From Anaerolineae bacterium (GTDB lineage Bacteria > Chloroflexota > Anaerolineae > Aggregatilineales > Phototrophicaceae): a stretch of 64,000 bases of DNA. How positions within the stretch are numbered: position 1 is the first letter of the stretch; every line of letters begins with the position of its first letter. Below the pieces are notes generated by a model. The model was not told where the DNA came from. It was given only the letters and a program-made list of their open reading frames with translations, and did not search any database. The position numbers and the translations under genes were made by a program. This document shows, piece by piece, positions 34,241-43,411 of this stretch. The stretch spans positions 186,001 to 250,000 of the forward strand of contig JAJDZV010000004.1 in NCBI GenBank assembly GCA_022824465.1. Reading direction: 5' to 3'.

Positions 34241-35698
34241 TCAGAGCCCTGAACGCTTGGCTTCTTGCCACCAGCCTTCCAATTCGTCCAGCGAATGCTC
34301 GCTGATTGCTTTGCCGGCTTGTGCCGCTCGCCTCTCCACATGCCGGAAGCGGCGATAGAATTTTGCATTGGTTTCGCGCAGCAGGCTCTCTGGGTCATCC
34401 ACGCCGAGCCAGCGGAGCCAGTTCACAAGCACAAATAGAAGATCGCCGATTTCATTGATGCGTTGCGCATCGGTCTCCGCCGACCAAACTTCGGCAAGCT
34501 CCTCCTCGAATTTGGCTTCAACGCCGGTCACATCGGTCCAGTCGAAGCCGACTTTGGCAGCGCGCGCGGAATAGCGCTGGGCGACAAATAGCGCGGGAGC
34601 GCCGCTAGGGACGCCATCAAGCAGAGACGCGGGCGCAGCGTCGGCCTCCGCGCGTTCGGCCGCCTTTGCCGCTTGCCAGATTTGCGACAACTGCCCGAAG
34701 TCGCCAGTCTTGGGCGCATCGCCCCATACGTGCGGATGGCGGTGAATCATCTTCTCGTTGAGATGCTTCAGCACGTCCGCCATGTGAAACTCGCCATCGT
34801 CAATTGCGATCTGCGTATGCAGGAGAATCTGCAAAAGCAAATCGCCCATCTCCTGACACAGCGCTTGCGGATCGCCGGCATCCAGCGACTCCAGGACTTC
34901 ATAGGCTTCTTCGATCAAGAACGGGCGCAGCGACAGGTGCGTCTGCTCGCGGTCCCAGGGGCAGCCTTCGGGCGAGCGCAGGTGGGCGATGATATTCTGC
35001 AAAGCCTCGAAGCTGCTTAGCTCCCCGAGAGCGGGCAGGTACAGCGACGTTGTAAGGTCAATCTGGCGCGATCGGTCGATTTCAAAAAGCGGAAGCGCTT
35101 CAACCCTGGCATCTTCGTTGCCAGCCGAGTGCGCAAGCATGACCGAAAAGTCGTCGGGATACTGGTTCATCAGGGTCAGCTTGAGGTCCGAGGCGACCTC
35201 GCGGCTGTAGACCTGGGCCAGCAGTGCCGGCAGCGCCGGGTTTATAGGCGGATGATACTGTGCGGCGACATCCAGCGCGTCAACGATTTGCAAGCCATCA
35301 AGCGCATCAATGCCCAGCAGCGTCAGGCATGGTTCGATAAAGCTAATGCCTGGAATGATCTCAACCGCCATCGATTCCTCGCGCGCCTGGTCAAGGATCT
35401 TGGCAACGCTCGCCTCGCCCACCCGCGGATCGCCAGGCACCGCGTAAACGACTTCGCCATCGCGACGCGCCATCTCAAGCACTCGCTTCGCGATTTCCGA
35501 GTATACCTGCTCGAACTGGTCGAAGGCATCGTAGACTTCATCAAAGCTTATGCGGCGGATGCTTGCGGGCAATTCCGACACGCATGGATGGCGCGCTGTG
35601 CGCAGATACACAGAGTCGCAGGATTGAAGTTTACGCCAAGCGGCCAAGGAAAGGTGATTAATCGAGCCCGGACCCAAACCCACAATGGTGATTATCAC
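34241..35698 (-). CDS. mazG: MazG-type nucleoside triphosphate pyrophosphohydrolase with SAM-methylase domain
   Basis: The 485-residue protein joins a tetrapyrrole methylase-like domain (IITIVGLGPGSINHLS, then YAVPGDPRVGEAS; residues 1 to about 225) to a MazG domain that hydrolyses (d)NTPs to monophosphates. The MazG metal site is in IEEAYEVLE and EMGDLLLQILLH, and HPHVWGDA follows. The layout matches YabN of Bacillus. I chose the GTG at 35698, which puts the methylase glycine loop at the N-terminus. It starts just beyond the terminator that closes the ribosomal operon. Confidence 0.9.
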   Translation of the reverse strand: MIITIVGLGPGSINHLSLAAWRKLQSCDSVYLRTARHPCVSELPASIRRISFDEVYDAFDQFEQVYSEIAKRVLEMARRDGEVVYAVPGDPRVGEASVAKILDQAREESMAVEIIPGISFIEPCLTLLGIDALDGLQIVDALDVAAQYHPPINPALPALLAQVYSREVASDLKLTLMNQYPDDFSVMLAHSAGNEDARVEALPLFEIDRSRQIDLTTSLYLPALGELSSFEALQNIIAHLRSPEGCPWDREQTHLSLRPFLIEEAYEVLESLDAGDPQALCQEMGDLLLQILLHTQIAIDDGEFHMADVLKHLNEKMIHRHPHVWGDAPKTGDFGQLSQIWQAAKAAERAEADAAPASLLDGVPSGAPALFVAQRYSARAAKVGFDWTDVTGVEAKFEEELAEVWSAETDAQRINEIGDLLFVLVNWLRWLGVDDPESLLRETNAKFYRRFRHVERRAAQAGKAISEHSLDELEGWWQEAKRSGL

Positions 35699-35737
35699 TC
35701 GCGCAACTTTCTGGCAAGCGGTTAGGAAATGCGCAAT

Positions 35738-35772
35738 GAAAAAATAGCCAGTTCCGCAGTTGGCAACTGGCT
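35738..35772 (-). terminator. Rho-independent terminator closing the ribosomal protein operon
   Basis: On the minus strand a perfect 8-bp stem (AGCCAGTT with AACTGGCT; plus-strand 35746-35753 and 35765-35772) closes an 11-base loop and is followed by ATTTTTTC. It lies 28 bases after rpsI and before mazG. Confidence 0.9.
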
Positions 35773-35799
35773 GCTGCTGGATCAATGCATAGTTTGCTT

Positions 35800-36195
35800 C
35801 TAACGCTTGGTGTAAGTGGGCGCCTTGCGGGCTCGCTTCAAACCGGGCTTCTTGCGCTCCTTAACGCGCGCGTCCCGCGACAGGAATCCTTCCCGTTTGA
35901 GCGTGCCGCGGAGGTCTGGATCGATTTTCTCCAGCGCTCTGGCGATACCCAGCAGAATCGCGTCTCGCTGACCTGTGACGCCGCCTCCGTTCACGTGCAC
36001 CGAGACATCGTAGCTGCGCTCTTGGCCAATGTGCGTCAATGGCGACAGGCAAGTCTGCATATCGCCCATACGCGGCAGATACTCCTCGCCTTCCTTGCCA
36101 TTAATGATGAACCGGCCCGTACCGCCAGGAAACAGCCTGACGCGCGCGGACGCCGCCTTGCGGCGACCAATTCCTTCATAATACTGTGCTGACAT
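35800..36195 (-). CDS. rpsI: 30S ribosomal protein S9
   Basis: This 131-residue small-subunit protein has GIGRRKAASARVRLFPGG near its start and the basic tail KRARKAPTYTKR, whose last residues reach the P-site tRNA. It is the last gene of the long operon, 79 bases after rplM, and is followed by a strong terminator. Confidence 0.97.
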   Translation of the reverse strand: MSAQYYEGIGRRKAASARVRLFPGGTGRFIINGKEGEEYLPRMGDMQTCLSPLTHIGQERSYDVSVHVNGGGVTGQRDAILLGIARALEKIDPDLRGTLKREGFLSRDARVKERKKPGLKRARKAPTYTKR

Positions 36196-36274
36196 TTAGT
36201 CGCTCCTCAATATGGCTTGCTGCCGAACCGACTGATTGCCCATTAACGCAAGCTCGGCAAAAGTCGACAGCGGG

Positions 36275-36718
36275 CTAGAGTACCAGAGATTCCGGCTGCT
36301 GCGCTTGATGCGGATGCTCGTCGCCGGCATAGACTTTGAGTTTTCTGAACATTTGCCTTCCCAAGGGACCCTTCGGCAGCATCCCCTTGATGGCGAGCCT
36401 CAAGGCGCGGTCGGGATGTTTCGTCATCATTTCGCGCAAGGTCATGCTCTTCAAGCCACCGGGATAGCCGCTGTGCCGATAATAGAGTTTCTGGTCCAAG
36501 CGCCGACCCGTGACATGAATTCTGTCAGCGTTGACGACAATTACATAGTCGCCAGTGTCCAGATGCGGCGTGAAATAGGGCTTGTGAGTGCCGCGCAGAA
36601 GCGGCGCAACCTTAGAGGCGATGCGCCCTAAAGTCATGCCCTTTGCGTCGACCACCCACCAGCGCCGCTCGATAACCGATGGCGTTGTGGCAAAGGTCTT
36701 CTGGATAATTTGCTTCAT
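36275..36718 (-). CDS. rplM: 50S ribosomal protein L13
   Basis: The 147-residue protein has [28 protein letters not shown] and [14 protein letters not shown], all conserved in L13, an early-assembly protein that binds 23S rRNA. Its ATG overlaps the truA stop codon by 4 bases (36715-36718), so translation is probably coupled. rplM and rpsI are paired as in most bacteria. Confidence 0.97.
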   Translation of the reverse strand: MKQIIQKTFATTPSVIERRWWVVDAKGMTLGRIASKVAPLLRGTHKPYFTPHLDTGDYVIVVNADRIHVTGRRLDQKLYYRHSGYPGGLKSMTLREMMTKHPDRALRLAIKGMLPKGPLGRQMFRKLKVYAGDEHPHQAQQPESLVL

Positions 36719-37545
36719 GAACTTTCCTCCAGCGCTGCCTCAACTGTAACCGTTTGGGCGGCGCGCTCTGATGATTTTGCAGCCGCCGGTTCAGGATATC
36801 CAACTTCTTCCAAAACCAATCCCTGCGGCGGCGCCAATACTTTCGCCTGTTCCAAGTCTTTGCTCAGCATAATCTCTCTAAAGTCGCGTATGGTTAGCTT
36901 GCCTTCGCCTACCTGAACCATGGTACCGACCAAGCGTCTAACCATGTGGTACAGAAAGGCCGTGCCACGAATTCGGTAGGTGTAGCGAGTCCCGAACTCT
37001 TCTTTCCGTGTCTCCCATCGTGATATGAATACCTGCCGAACCGTGTTATTGCTTTCCGGCTGCGGCGCGGCGCCAAAGGCGGCAAAGTCGTGCTCGCCCA
37101 GGCAGATCGCCGCCGCCTCGCGCATACTCGCGTCATCCATACTTTCGCCGATGCGCTGCCAGACGAAGCGGCTAAGGAGCGGATGACGGGCGCATACCGT
37201 CGCTATTTGATATCGATACTGCCGCCAGCGGGCATCGAATCGCGGATGGAAACCGGCCTGGCGCCACACTCGCTGCAAGGCGATATCTCGCGGCAGTTGC
37301 GAATTAATCGCCCGCAACAACTCCTGGTCTGTGTGCTTCCAACTGACATCAAAGGCAATCACCTGTCCTGTCGCATGGACGCCCGCATCGGTCCTGCCCG
37401 CCGCTGTTACCCTGACCGCGCGTCGGGCTATCGCGGCGATGGCGCATTCTACTTCAGCCTGAATGGTAGGCGTCGGTTCCGGCTGACGTTGGAAGCCTTG
37501 ATAGGCTGTACCGTCATAAGACAGTATCGCGCCGAATCGCGCCAT
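36715..37545 (-). CDS. truA: tRNA pseudouridine(38-40) synthase
   Basis: TruA makes pseudouridine at positions 38-40 of the tRNA anticodon arm. The catalytic Asp is residue 53 in [12 protein letters not shown], and the C-terminal part has [19 protein letters not shown]. The 276-residue length is slightly above usual because of a Ser/Ala/Glu-rich C-terminal tail of about 25 residues. The gene lies between rplQ and rplM, a common place in Gram-positive and Chloroflexota genomes. Confidence 0.95.
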   Translation of the reverse strand: MARFGAILSYDGTAYQGFQRQPEPTPTIQAEVECAIAAIARRAVRVTAAGRTDAGVHATGQVIAFDVSWKHTDQELLRAINSQLPRDIALQRVWRQAGFHPRFDARWRQYRYQIATVCARHPLLSRFVWQRIGESMDDASMREAAAICLGEHDFAAFGAAPQPESNNTVRQVFISRWETRKEEFGTRYTYRIRGTAFLYHMVRRLVGTMVQVGEGKLTIRDFREIMLSKDLEQAKVLAPPQGLVLEEVGYPEPAAAKSSERAAQTVTVEAALEESS

Positions 37546-37559
37546 CGTCTGACGTCCCG

Positions 37560-37967
37560 TTAATCATCCAGCTCATAATCAACCAACTCGATCAACGCCA
37601 TCTCCGCGTTGTCGCCTTTGCGTGGTCCCAACTTGAATATCCGCGTATAGCCGCCGGGGCGGTCGGCATACAAGGGCGCCAAGTCGTCAAAGACCTTGCC
37701 TACCAGCACTCGATTGTTATTTAAGCGGCGGGCGACTTGACGGCGCGCGTGCACCGCCACCATCTGATCGCCGCGTTCGTCGGCTTTTGCCAAACCGCGC
37801 TTGGCAATGGTAATCAAACGCTCGGCGTGACCCTGCACAAATTTGGCTTTATGAAAAGTGGTGTGGATGCGCCCGTGGGTCAGTAATTCTGTCGCAAGGT
37901 TCATGCGCAGCGCCTTGCGGTGGCTGCCGCTGCGGTTGAGTTTCTTTCCGTGATGCCGATGTCGCAT
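37560..37967 (-). CDS. rplQ: 50S ribosomal protein L17
   Basis: The 135-residue protein begins MRHRHHGKKLNRSGSHRKAL and continues with NLATELLTHGRIHTT, the L17 signature; it lines the exit-tunnel side of the large subunit. It lies 24 bases after rpoA. The C-terminus is slightly longer than the minimal L17 and ends acidic. Confidence 0.97.
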   Translation of the reverse strand: MRHRHHGKKLNRSGSHRKALRMNLATELLTHGRIHTTFHKAKFVQGHAERLITIAKRGLAKADERGDQMVAVHARRQVARRLNNNRVLVGKVFDDLAPLYADRPGGYTRIFKLGPRKGDNAEMALIELVDYELDD

Positions 37968-37991
37968 AATCGCGCCTCGTTCGCCTGCCTG

Positions 37992-39011
37992 CTATTCAGG
38001 TTTTTCGTGGGGCCAGTAGTTCTTTTCCTGCAGCTTCTGCTCAAGCTCATCCAGCGACTTTTCGCCGAAATTGCGAATAGCCAGCATCGCGTCCGGACCG
38101 CGATTCAACATATCCAGCACATCCCCAACCGACGTGATCCCCGTGCGCTTCAACGAGTTGAATACACGCACACTGAGGTCCAGCTCTTCAATCGGCTTAT
38201 CGTAAAGCGGCGGATACGTTGGTTCATCATCGATTTGCGGCGGCAACTCAATGGACTGGAACCAGTCCTCGTCGACGCCGGCGATGACCTTGAGATGGTG
38301 CATCAGGATCTGGGCGGACTGGGCGACTGCTTCCTCGGGTCTGATCGTGCCGTCCGTCCAAAGCTCAAGCACAAGTTTGTCGTAGTTGGTGCGCTGCCCG
38401 ACGCGAGCGCGTTCCACTTCAAAATTGACGCGTTTGATCGGGCTGTAGACGGCATCCACCGGCAGCTCGCCGATTGGCAAACGTCCGCGCTCTTCGGCCG
38501 GGCTGAAGCCACGGCCGGTGCGAACCTCGAATTCCATTTCGATGTTGACGTCTTGGTCGTCTACGGTAAAGAGATACAGGCTGGGATTTTCGATTTGGAC
38601 TTCAGGGGGCGCCCAAATGTCGGCCGCCGTAACGATGCCCTCGGCACGCGGCACTTCCAGCCGCAGTCGCGCGCTCTCAACGCCCAGCAACACCAATCGC
38701 AACTGCTTGATTTGCAGGATGAGCTGAGTCATATCCTCACGGACGTAAGGAATTTCGGAAAACTCGTGATGGACATCGGAAACGCGAACGCTTGTCACGG
38801 CTGCGCCCGGCAAGGATGACAGCAATATACGGCGAAGCGCGTTGCCCAAGGTCAAGCCGTAGCCGCTCTCCAAGGGGCTGATGACGAAGCGACCGTAATC
38901 CTTGGTGACATTTTGGCTCTCCACCTGATGTGGCAGAACCATGTTGGCAGTTACTGAATTGGCATCAACCGAACTGGCGTCGACAGATGTGGGTTCTGCT
39001 GGAAATACCAT
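37992..39011 (-). CDS. rpoA: DNA-directed RNA polymerase alpha subunit
   Basis: The N-terminal domain with YGRFVISPLESGYGLTLGNALRR drives alpha dimerisation and polymerase assembly, and the C-terminal domain with GITSVGDVLDMLNRGPDAML and NFGEKSLDELE binds UP elements and activators. The 339-residue form carries about 23 extra N-terminal residues with a repeated S-V-D-A pattern. The usual family start corresponds to the internal ATG at 38942; the ATG at 39011 has AAGGAAAGG upstream, about 13 bases away, and is kept here. rpsD is missing directly upstream. Confidence 0.96.
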   Translation of the reverse strand: MVFPAEPTSVDASSVDANSVTANMVLPHQVESQNVTKDYGRFVISPLESGYGLTLGNALRRILLSSLPGAAVTSVRVSDVHHEFSEIPYVREDMTQLILQIKQLRLVLLGVESARLRLEVPRAEGIVTAADIWAPPEVQIENPSLYLFTVDDQDVNIEMEFEVRTGRGFSPAEERGRLPIGELPVDAVYSPIKRVNFEVERARVGQRTNYDKLVLELWTDGTIRPEEAVAQSAQILMHHLKVIAGVDEDWFQSIELPPQIDDEPTYPPLYDKPIEELDLSVRVFNSLKRTGITSVGDVLDMLNRGPDAMLAIRNFGEKSLDELEQKLQEKNYWPHEKPE

Positions 39012-39032
39012 GGTCGAGGTCGAACCTTTCCT

Positions 39033-39431
39033 TTATACGCGCCGGCGCTTCGGCGGACGAACACCATTGTGCGGCACCGGCGTGACGTCGGTGATGGAGC
39101 GCACTTTCAAACCGCTCTGCTGGATCGAGCGGATCGCCGCTTCCCTTCCGGGTCCGGGACCCTTCACGAATATGTCCACTTCTTTCATACCATGCTGCTG
39201 GGAGTTGGCGGCCGCCGTCTCCGCCGCCATGCGCGCCGCATAGGGCGTATTCTTGCGGCTGCCGGTAAAGCCGGACGTGCCCGCGCTCGCCCAGGTGATA
39301 ACGTTTCCGGACTGGTCGGTCATGGAAACGATCGTGTTATTGAAGGTGGCATAAATATGCGCCTGACCATAAGGTATATTCTTGAATACTCGCCTGGCAG
39401 CGCCACGGCTGCCTCGTCTCGCTCGTGCCAT
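39033..39431 (-). CDS. rpsK: 30S ribosomal protein S11
   Basis: The 132-residue platform protein has [13 protein letters not shown], the [15 protein letters not shown] region and the end motif [17 protein letters not shown] precedes the ATG by about 8 bases. The 131-base gap before it holds a stem-loop that may affect its translation. Confidence 0.97.
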   Translation of the reverse strand: MARARRGSRGAARRVFKNIPYGQAHIYATFNNTIVSMTDQSGNVITWASAGTSGFTGSRKNTPYAARMAAETAAANSQQHGMKEVDIFVKGPGPGREAAIRSIQQSGLKVRSITDVTPVPHNGVRPPKRRRV

Positions 39432-39470
39432 TCAGTTGCTCCAGTTGGACTCCGAAATTCGCTCTCAGTA

Positions 39471-39495
39471 AGTCTCCGCGACTTGCGAGGAGACT
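39471..39495 (-). promoter_or_regulatory. Stem-loop in the rpsM-rpsK gap
   Basis: On the minus strand AGTCTCC and GGAGACT (7 bp; plus-strand 39471-39477 and 39489-39495) form a hairpin. The same CTCC could instead pair, with TTGGA before it, to GGAGTCCAA close to the rpsK ribosome site. Two mutually exclusive folds are therefore possible. There is no T-run. Confidence 0.4.
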
Positions 39496-39562
39496 CCAAA
39501 CTTGCTTTGATTCACTTGCGGCGCCGCTGTTCAAATTGCCCAATGCGTCCCCGGCAGGGCGC

Positions 39563-39949
39563 CTATTTCTTGGTGGCGCCGCGCCGACGGCCACGTCCGG
39601 CCACGGTCTGCTTCTTGCCACGGCGAGTGCGTCCGTTCGTGCGCGTGCGCTGACCGCGGACCGGCAAGCGCCGACGGTGACGCAAGCCGCGATACGAATT
39701 GATCTCCATCAGCCGCTTGATATTCAGCTGCGTCTGACGGCGCAAATCACCCTCGATGGTCAATCCGCCAATTAGCTCGCGCAGGCGCTGCACTTCGCTT
39801 TCACTAAGATCGCGCACGCGCGTGCCGTGGTCTATGCCGGCTGAATTCAAGAGGCGCTGGCTGGTAGAATTTCCGATGCCGTAGATATAGGTCAAGCCAA
39901 TGACAACGCGTTTGTCTCGGGGCAGATCGACGCCTTCTATACGAGCCAT
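39563..39949 (-). CDS. rpsM: 30S ribosomal protein S13
   Basis: The 128-residue head protein starts [20 protein letters not shown], has the helix-hairpin-like [14 protein letters not shown] and ends with the basic [15 protein letters not shown] tail that contacts P-site tRNA. It follows rpmJ by 33 bases. Confidence 0.97.
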   Translation of the reverse strand: MARIEGVDLPRDKRVVIGLTYIYGIGNSTSQRLLNSAGIDHGTRVRDLSESEVQRLRELIGGLTIEGDLRRQTQLNIKRLMEINSYRGLRHRRRLPVRGQRTRTNGRTRRGKKQTVAGRGRRRGATKK

Positions 39950-39982
39950 TTGTGATTCTCCTTAATCGGGGCGAACTGTCCG

Positions 39983-40096
39983 CTAACCCTGCCTCTGTTT
40001 GTGCTTCGGGTTCTCACAGATTATCATGACACGCCGTTTGCGCTTGATTACCCGACATTTCGGGCAGCGGCGCTTGACGCTTGCTGAAACCTTCAT
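39983..40096 (-). CDS. rpmJ: 50S ribosomal protein L36 (zinc type)
   Basis: The 37-residue protein [20 protein letters not shown]... has Cys11, Cys14, Cys27 and His32, the zinc ligands of the C+ form of L36. The start at 40096 gives the standard length. Upstream, 181 bases separate it from the hydrolase gene; that gap is too short for infA, which usually sits here. Confidence 0.95.
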   Translation of the reverse strand: MKVSASVKRRCPKCRVIKRKRRVMIICENPKHKQRQG

Positions 40097-40277
40097 GCAT
40101 TCCGCCTCACAGTAGCTACTTTGGCATTCCGCGAATCCGCCCGCGGGCGCATTTTGAAATCGCCCCTTTGCCAATCGCCAATCTCTCAACGTCCTACTCG
40201 TCCAAACGGACAATTGACAACGACCGAGCATTGTATCACAGTATTGCCGCGCGTCAAAGGACATATTTGGCGCAAAT

Positions 40278-41765
40278 TCACGTATCCATATGGATGTGAA
40301 AGTCAATCGGCCCTTGGTCTGTCAGGCAATCGCGCGCCGGCTCCGCGATTGGATCTGACAGGAAGTCTAGCGCGATGGATACGGCGCATTCGTCATCCGC
40401 GGCAAACAGCGCGCCGTGACCACCGTCAGGCATTACATAGCGCCAGCTGACAGCCAGGTATTGCGCCGCCTCCTCGCCCCAATGCGGCGGAGTCACGGGA
40501 TCAAAGTAGCCTGATAGCAGCAAGGTCGGGATCTGGCTTACGACTAGCTGGTTCTCAAGCGCAGGTAAGCGAGGCACGAGCCAGCGACGGCATTTGGATA
40601 AAAAATCAAGCGCCTCAGCAACTAGCGGCCGCCTCACGAGCGCAGGCAATGTAGACGCGCGATCGACGATCTCCACTCGGCTGTTGAACGACTCGTCGGC
40701 GGCGCAACTGACGCTGAGCCACAAGCCCTCGCTGAAATGATCCAGACTCGCGAGCGCATCACTTGCGGTGGTTGTCGCCGCTTCATGTTCGCGAGCCATC
40801 TTGGCGGCGTCGACACTGAAATCGCCTTGGGCAAATGCCATAATCTGCGCTGGCAAGTAGGGAATCATGCGCCGGTCGTAGAGCATTGCCAAGACATCGT
40901 AGACAAAGTCATCGCCTGTATGATGCTCGTCTGATCCTGGCATCGTCGCCGGCTTTTGATTCAGCGTCTGTATCACTTCAAGGAAGGCGCCGCGCAGATC
41001 CGGATAGGCGCGCTTGCAGTCGGGCGCTGACGCGCAGCGATCGAACAGTCGCTCAAGCGCCTGATAGCCGTTGAGCGCGTGCTGGTTGAATCTATCGACA
41101 TGCAAAGGCAAGACGCCATCCAGAATCAGCGACCTTACCCGCATCGGGAAATCTCGCGCCATCAATAGAGCCAGGCGCGAACCGTAGGAGAATCCGTAGA
41201 CATTTGCCGTGTCAATTTGCAGCGCAACCAGTAAATCATGAATGTCGTTAGCTATATTGACGCCATTGTAAGCATGCAATCCGACTCCTTCACGGTTCAG
41301 GCGCGCATAGCAGTCTTCAAGCCAGTCGGCGCTGGTCTTACTTGTTTGGGCATCAAGTTCGGAACAACTCAAAGACGGACGCGAAAGCCCGGCGCCGCGT
41401 TGGTCAATGGCGATAATTTCGTAGCGCTCCAGCAGCCGCGAGCGCAAGATGTCGGCAATTTGTCCCGCAATTGAAGAACCAGGTCCCCCGCTTATGTAAA
41501 TGAGCGGCGCGTTTTCAAGTGATTGCCTTCCGGCGATTCTCAGGGTGAAGAGCTCAACGCTGCGCTCGCTGTCGGAATCCTCGCGATCTTCTGGTACGAC
41601 GAGATAGCCACAGCTAACCTCCGCGCGGCTTTCCGCGGCAAGTTGGCGCATGAAAACGGGACATTCGCTGACCATGAACAGCGGTGTATAACCCTGCGCC
41701 AGGGAACCTGCCGAGACAAACGCGAGCAGAGTCGTGAGGCAAAAGCGAAATGCTGACTTGGTCAT
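40278..41765 (-). CDS. Secreted alpha/beta hydrolase (tripeptidyl aminopeptidase-like)
   Basis: The 495-residue protein has a signal peptide (ending SAGSLAQ) and an alpha/beta hydrolase fold with TAP-like C-terminal domain. Visible elements are the oxyanion region ISGGPGSS, the nucleophile elbow GFSYGSRLA, the acid in [11 protein letters not shown] and the histidine in PDGGHG. Relatives release tripeptides or hydrolyse esters outside the cell. The ATG at 41765 is 4 bases after the map stop (a GTG at 41768 is alternative). Its place inside the ribosomal protein operon, where infA is expected, is unusual. Confidence 0.85.
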   Translation of the reverse strand: MTKSAFRFCLTTLLAFVSAGSLAQGYTPLFMVSECPVFMRQLAAESRAEVSCGYLVVPEDREDSDSERSVELFTLRIAGRQSLENAPLIYISGGPGSSIAGQIADILRSRLLERYEIIAIDQRGAGLSRPSLSCSELDAQTSKTSADWLEDCYARLNREGVGLHAYNGVNIANDIHDLLVALQIDTANVYGFSYGSRLALLMARDFPMRVRSLILDGVLPLHVDRFNQHALNGYQALERLFDRCASAPDCKRAYPDLRGAFLEVIQTLNQKPATMPGSDEHHTGDDFVYDVLAMLYDRRMIPYLPAQIMAFAQGDFSVDAAKMAREHEAATTTASDALASLDHFSEGLWLSVSCAADESFNSRVEIVDRASTLPALVRRPLVAEALDFLSKCRRWLVPRLPALENQLVVSQIPTLLLSGYFDPVTPPHWGEEAAQYLAVSWRYVMPDGGHGALFAADDECAVSIALDFLSDPIAEPARDCLTDQGPIDFHIHMDT

Positions 41766-41769
41766 CACG

Positions 41770-42555
41770 TTATGGCAAGGTCAGTATCCAGGGACCGTCT
41801 TCGCAAATCGCGACCGTATGTTCAAAATGCGCCGTCAGCGAGCCGTCTTTCGTCACCACGGTCCAACCATCATCCAATTCTTCAAGGTCTGGGCGGCCTG
41901 CGATGAGCATTGGCTCGATGGCATACGTCATACCGACAGCCAAGTCATAATCTTGCCATTGCATTTGACCCTTCTTGCTGTGCCACCAGTTCGGCACTTG
42001 CGGCTCCTCATGCATAGAATATCCGACGCCGTGCCCGGTGTATTGGAGGGCGACGCTGTAACCGGCGCGCCCCGCGGTCTTCGCGGTGGCTTTGGCGACA
42101 TCGCTAATTCTGTTGCCCAGGACCGATGCCTTAATCGCCGCGGCAAGCGCCGCGCTGGTCGAGTCCAATAGTCGCTGCGCCGATCGCGAGATTTCACCGA
42201 CCGCGTGCGTGAAGGCGGCATCACCGACCATTCCCTGATAAAAACAGGCGACATCCAGACCGATGATATCGCCCGCTTGTAGGATGCGCGAATCCGACGG
42301 AATGCCATGCACCAATTCACTATTGATCGAGGCGGTGATTGTCGCTGGAAAAGGCGGATGATCGCCCGGCGCATAACCAAGGAAGCAGGGCTCCGCGCCA
42401 TGTTCACGCAGTACCGACGAGGCGATCGTATCGAGTCGTTTGGTGGAAACGCCGGGCGCGATCGCCTGGCGCATTTCCTCGTGCGCGATCGCTACGATAC
42501 GCCCAGCCTCGCGCATCAGCTCAAGTTCCTCAGGGGATTTCAGGACCGGCGCCAT
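41770..42555 (-). CDS. map: Methionine aminopeptidase, type I
   Basis: Map removes the initiator methionine from nascent proteins using two metal ions. The 261-residue product has the ligands in GLDVACFYQGMVGDAAFTH, in GHGVGYSMHEEPQVPNW, and a final Glu region around AIEPML. It follows adk by 30 bases, in the normal secY-adk-map order. Confidence 0.95.
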   Translation of the reverse strand: MAPVLKSPEELELMREAGRIVAIAHEEMRQAIAPGVSTKRLDTIASSVLREHGAEPCFLGYAPGDHPPFPATITASINSELVHGIPSDSRILQAGDIIGLDVACFYQGMVGDAAFTHAVGEISRSAQRLLDSTSAALAAAIKASVLGNRISDVAKATAKTAGRAGYSVALQYTGHGVGYSMHEEPQVPNWWHSKKGQMQWQDYDLAVGMTYAIEPMLIAGRPDLEELDDGWTVVTKDGSLTAHFEHTVAICEDGPWILTLP

Positions 42556-42585
42556 CGTTGTTTTTACGCGGTATCCCGTCCGCGA

Positions 42586-43284
42586 CTAGTCGTCAAGGGC
42601 GAGCTGGATGTCGGCCCAAACGGCATCAATGCTCTGGTCGGCGTCTATCCGTTTCACGATACCTCGGGCGTCAAAATAGTTGATCAAGGGCTGCGTCGCC
42701 TCAAGATAGGTATCAATTCGTTTGATGACGGCATCGGCGCTGGCGTCATCGGCACGACGCTTGAGCGACTCGCCGCTGACTGCAAGCGTCGCTGTCAACC
42801 GGGGCGGAAAGTCGCTTGAGGGCGCCTGCTCCCAATCGAAGTTTACGCCTTTGGCGTTGTAGTAGTAGTTGTAGCTGCTGCCGTCGGCGGCCGATACGCG
42901 CCCGAAAGCCCGCTTGAACGCGGTGAAGAGATCCAGTTCAAGCAGCAATACCGCGTTGACATGCGCGCCTTTCTCCGCCAAATGGAATTCAAGAAAAGCC
43001 GCCTGCGCCTGATTGCGCGGGTAGCCATCGAGAATCACCCCATTTTGCGCATCCGTCTGCGACAGCCGGTCGGCGACTATAGCATTGGTCGTGTCATCGT
43101 CTACAAGCTGTCCGGAGGCCATGATTTGCTGCACCTTGCGCGCGAGATCATCTGTGCGCGTTCGCATCGCGCGAAACAGGTCGCCGGTGGACACTTGCGG
43201 AATGCCGTAGCTTTCTTGAATTCGTTTCGCCTGCAAGCCCTTGCCAGCGCCTTGAATGCCCATCAAGATCACGTACAGACCCAT
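42586..43284 (-). CDS. adk: Adenylate kinase
   Basis: Adk interconverts ATP and AMP with two ADP. The 232-residue protein has a P-loop GIQGAGKGLQA at residues 9-19, the AMP-binding STGDLFRAMRT, the DGYPRNQAQA region and a long LID without zinc cysteines, ending in RRADDASADAV. The P-loop normally reads GxPGxGKGT; here Pro is Gln and Thr is Leu. The ATG at 43284 is the standard start; the open frame upstream has no family similarity. Confidence 0.92.
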   Translation of the reverse strand: MGLYVILMGIQGAGKGLQAKRIQESYGIPQVSTGDLFRAMRTRTDDLARKVQQIMASGQLVDDDTTNAIVADRLSQTDAQNGVILDGYPRNQAQAAFLEFHLAEKGAHVNAVLLLELDLFTAFKRAFGRVSAADGSSYNYYYNAKGVNFDWEQAPSSDFPPRLTATLAVSGESLKRRADDASADAVIKRIDTYLEATQPLINYFDARGIVKRIDADQSIDAVWADIQLALDD

Positions 43285-43337
43285 GTTCCCAGCTCCACAA
43301 CACCTTGCCAGTAGTCCCGACTCGACGCCACGCTGAA

Positions 43338-43386
43338 AGTATACGCCCGACACAAAGAGAGCCGAGCATATTGGTGAACTCGGCTC
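43338..43386 (-). terminator. Intrinsic terminator after secY, with a -10 box for adk
   Basis: On the minus strand GAGCCGAG and CTCGGCTC (plus-strand 43379-43386 and 43359-43366) form a perfect 8-bp stem with a 12-base loop, followed by TCTTTGTG. Just downstream, TATACT (43343-43338) could be the -10 of a separate adk promoter; I see no good -35. Confidence 0.65.
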
Positions 43387-43411
43387 CCAAGGTGTCCAGG
43401 CGCGGCGACAA

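Noticed and set aside
40097..40277. infA hidden between the hydrolase and rpmJ
   Set aside because: The gap is 181 bases, shorter than the about 216 bases infA needs, and no IF1-like sequence is present in any frame.
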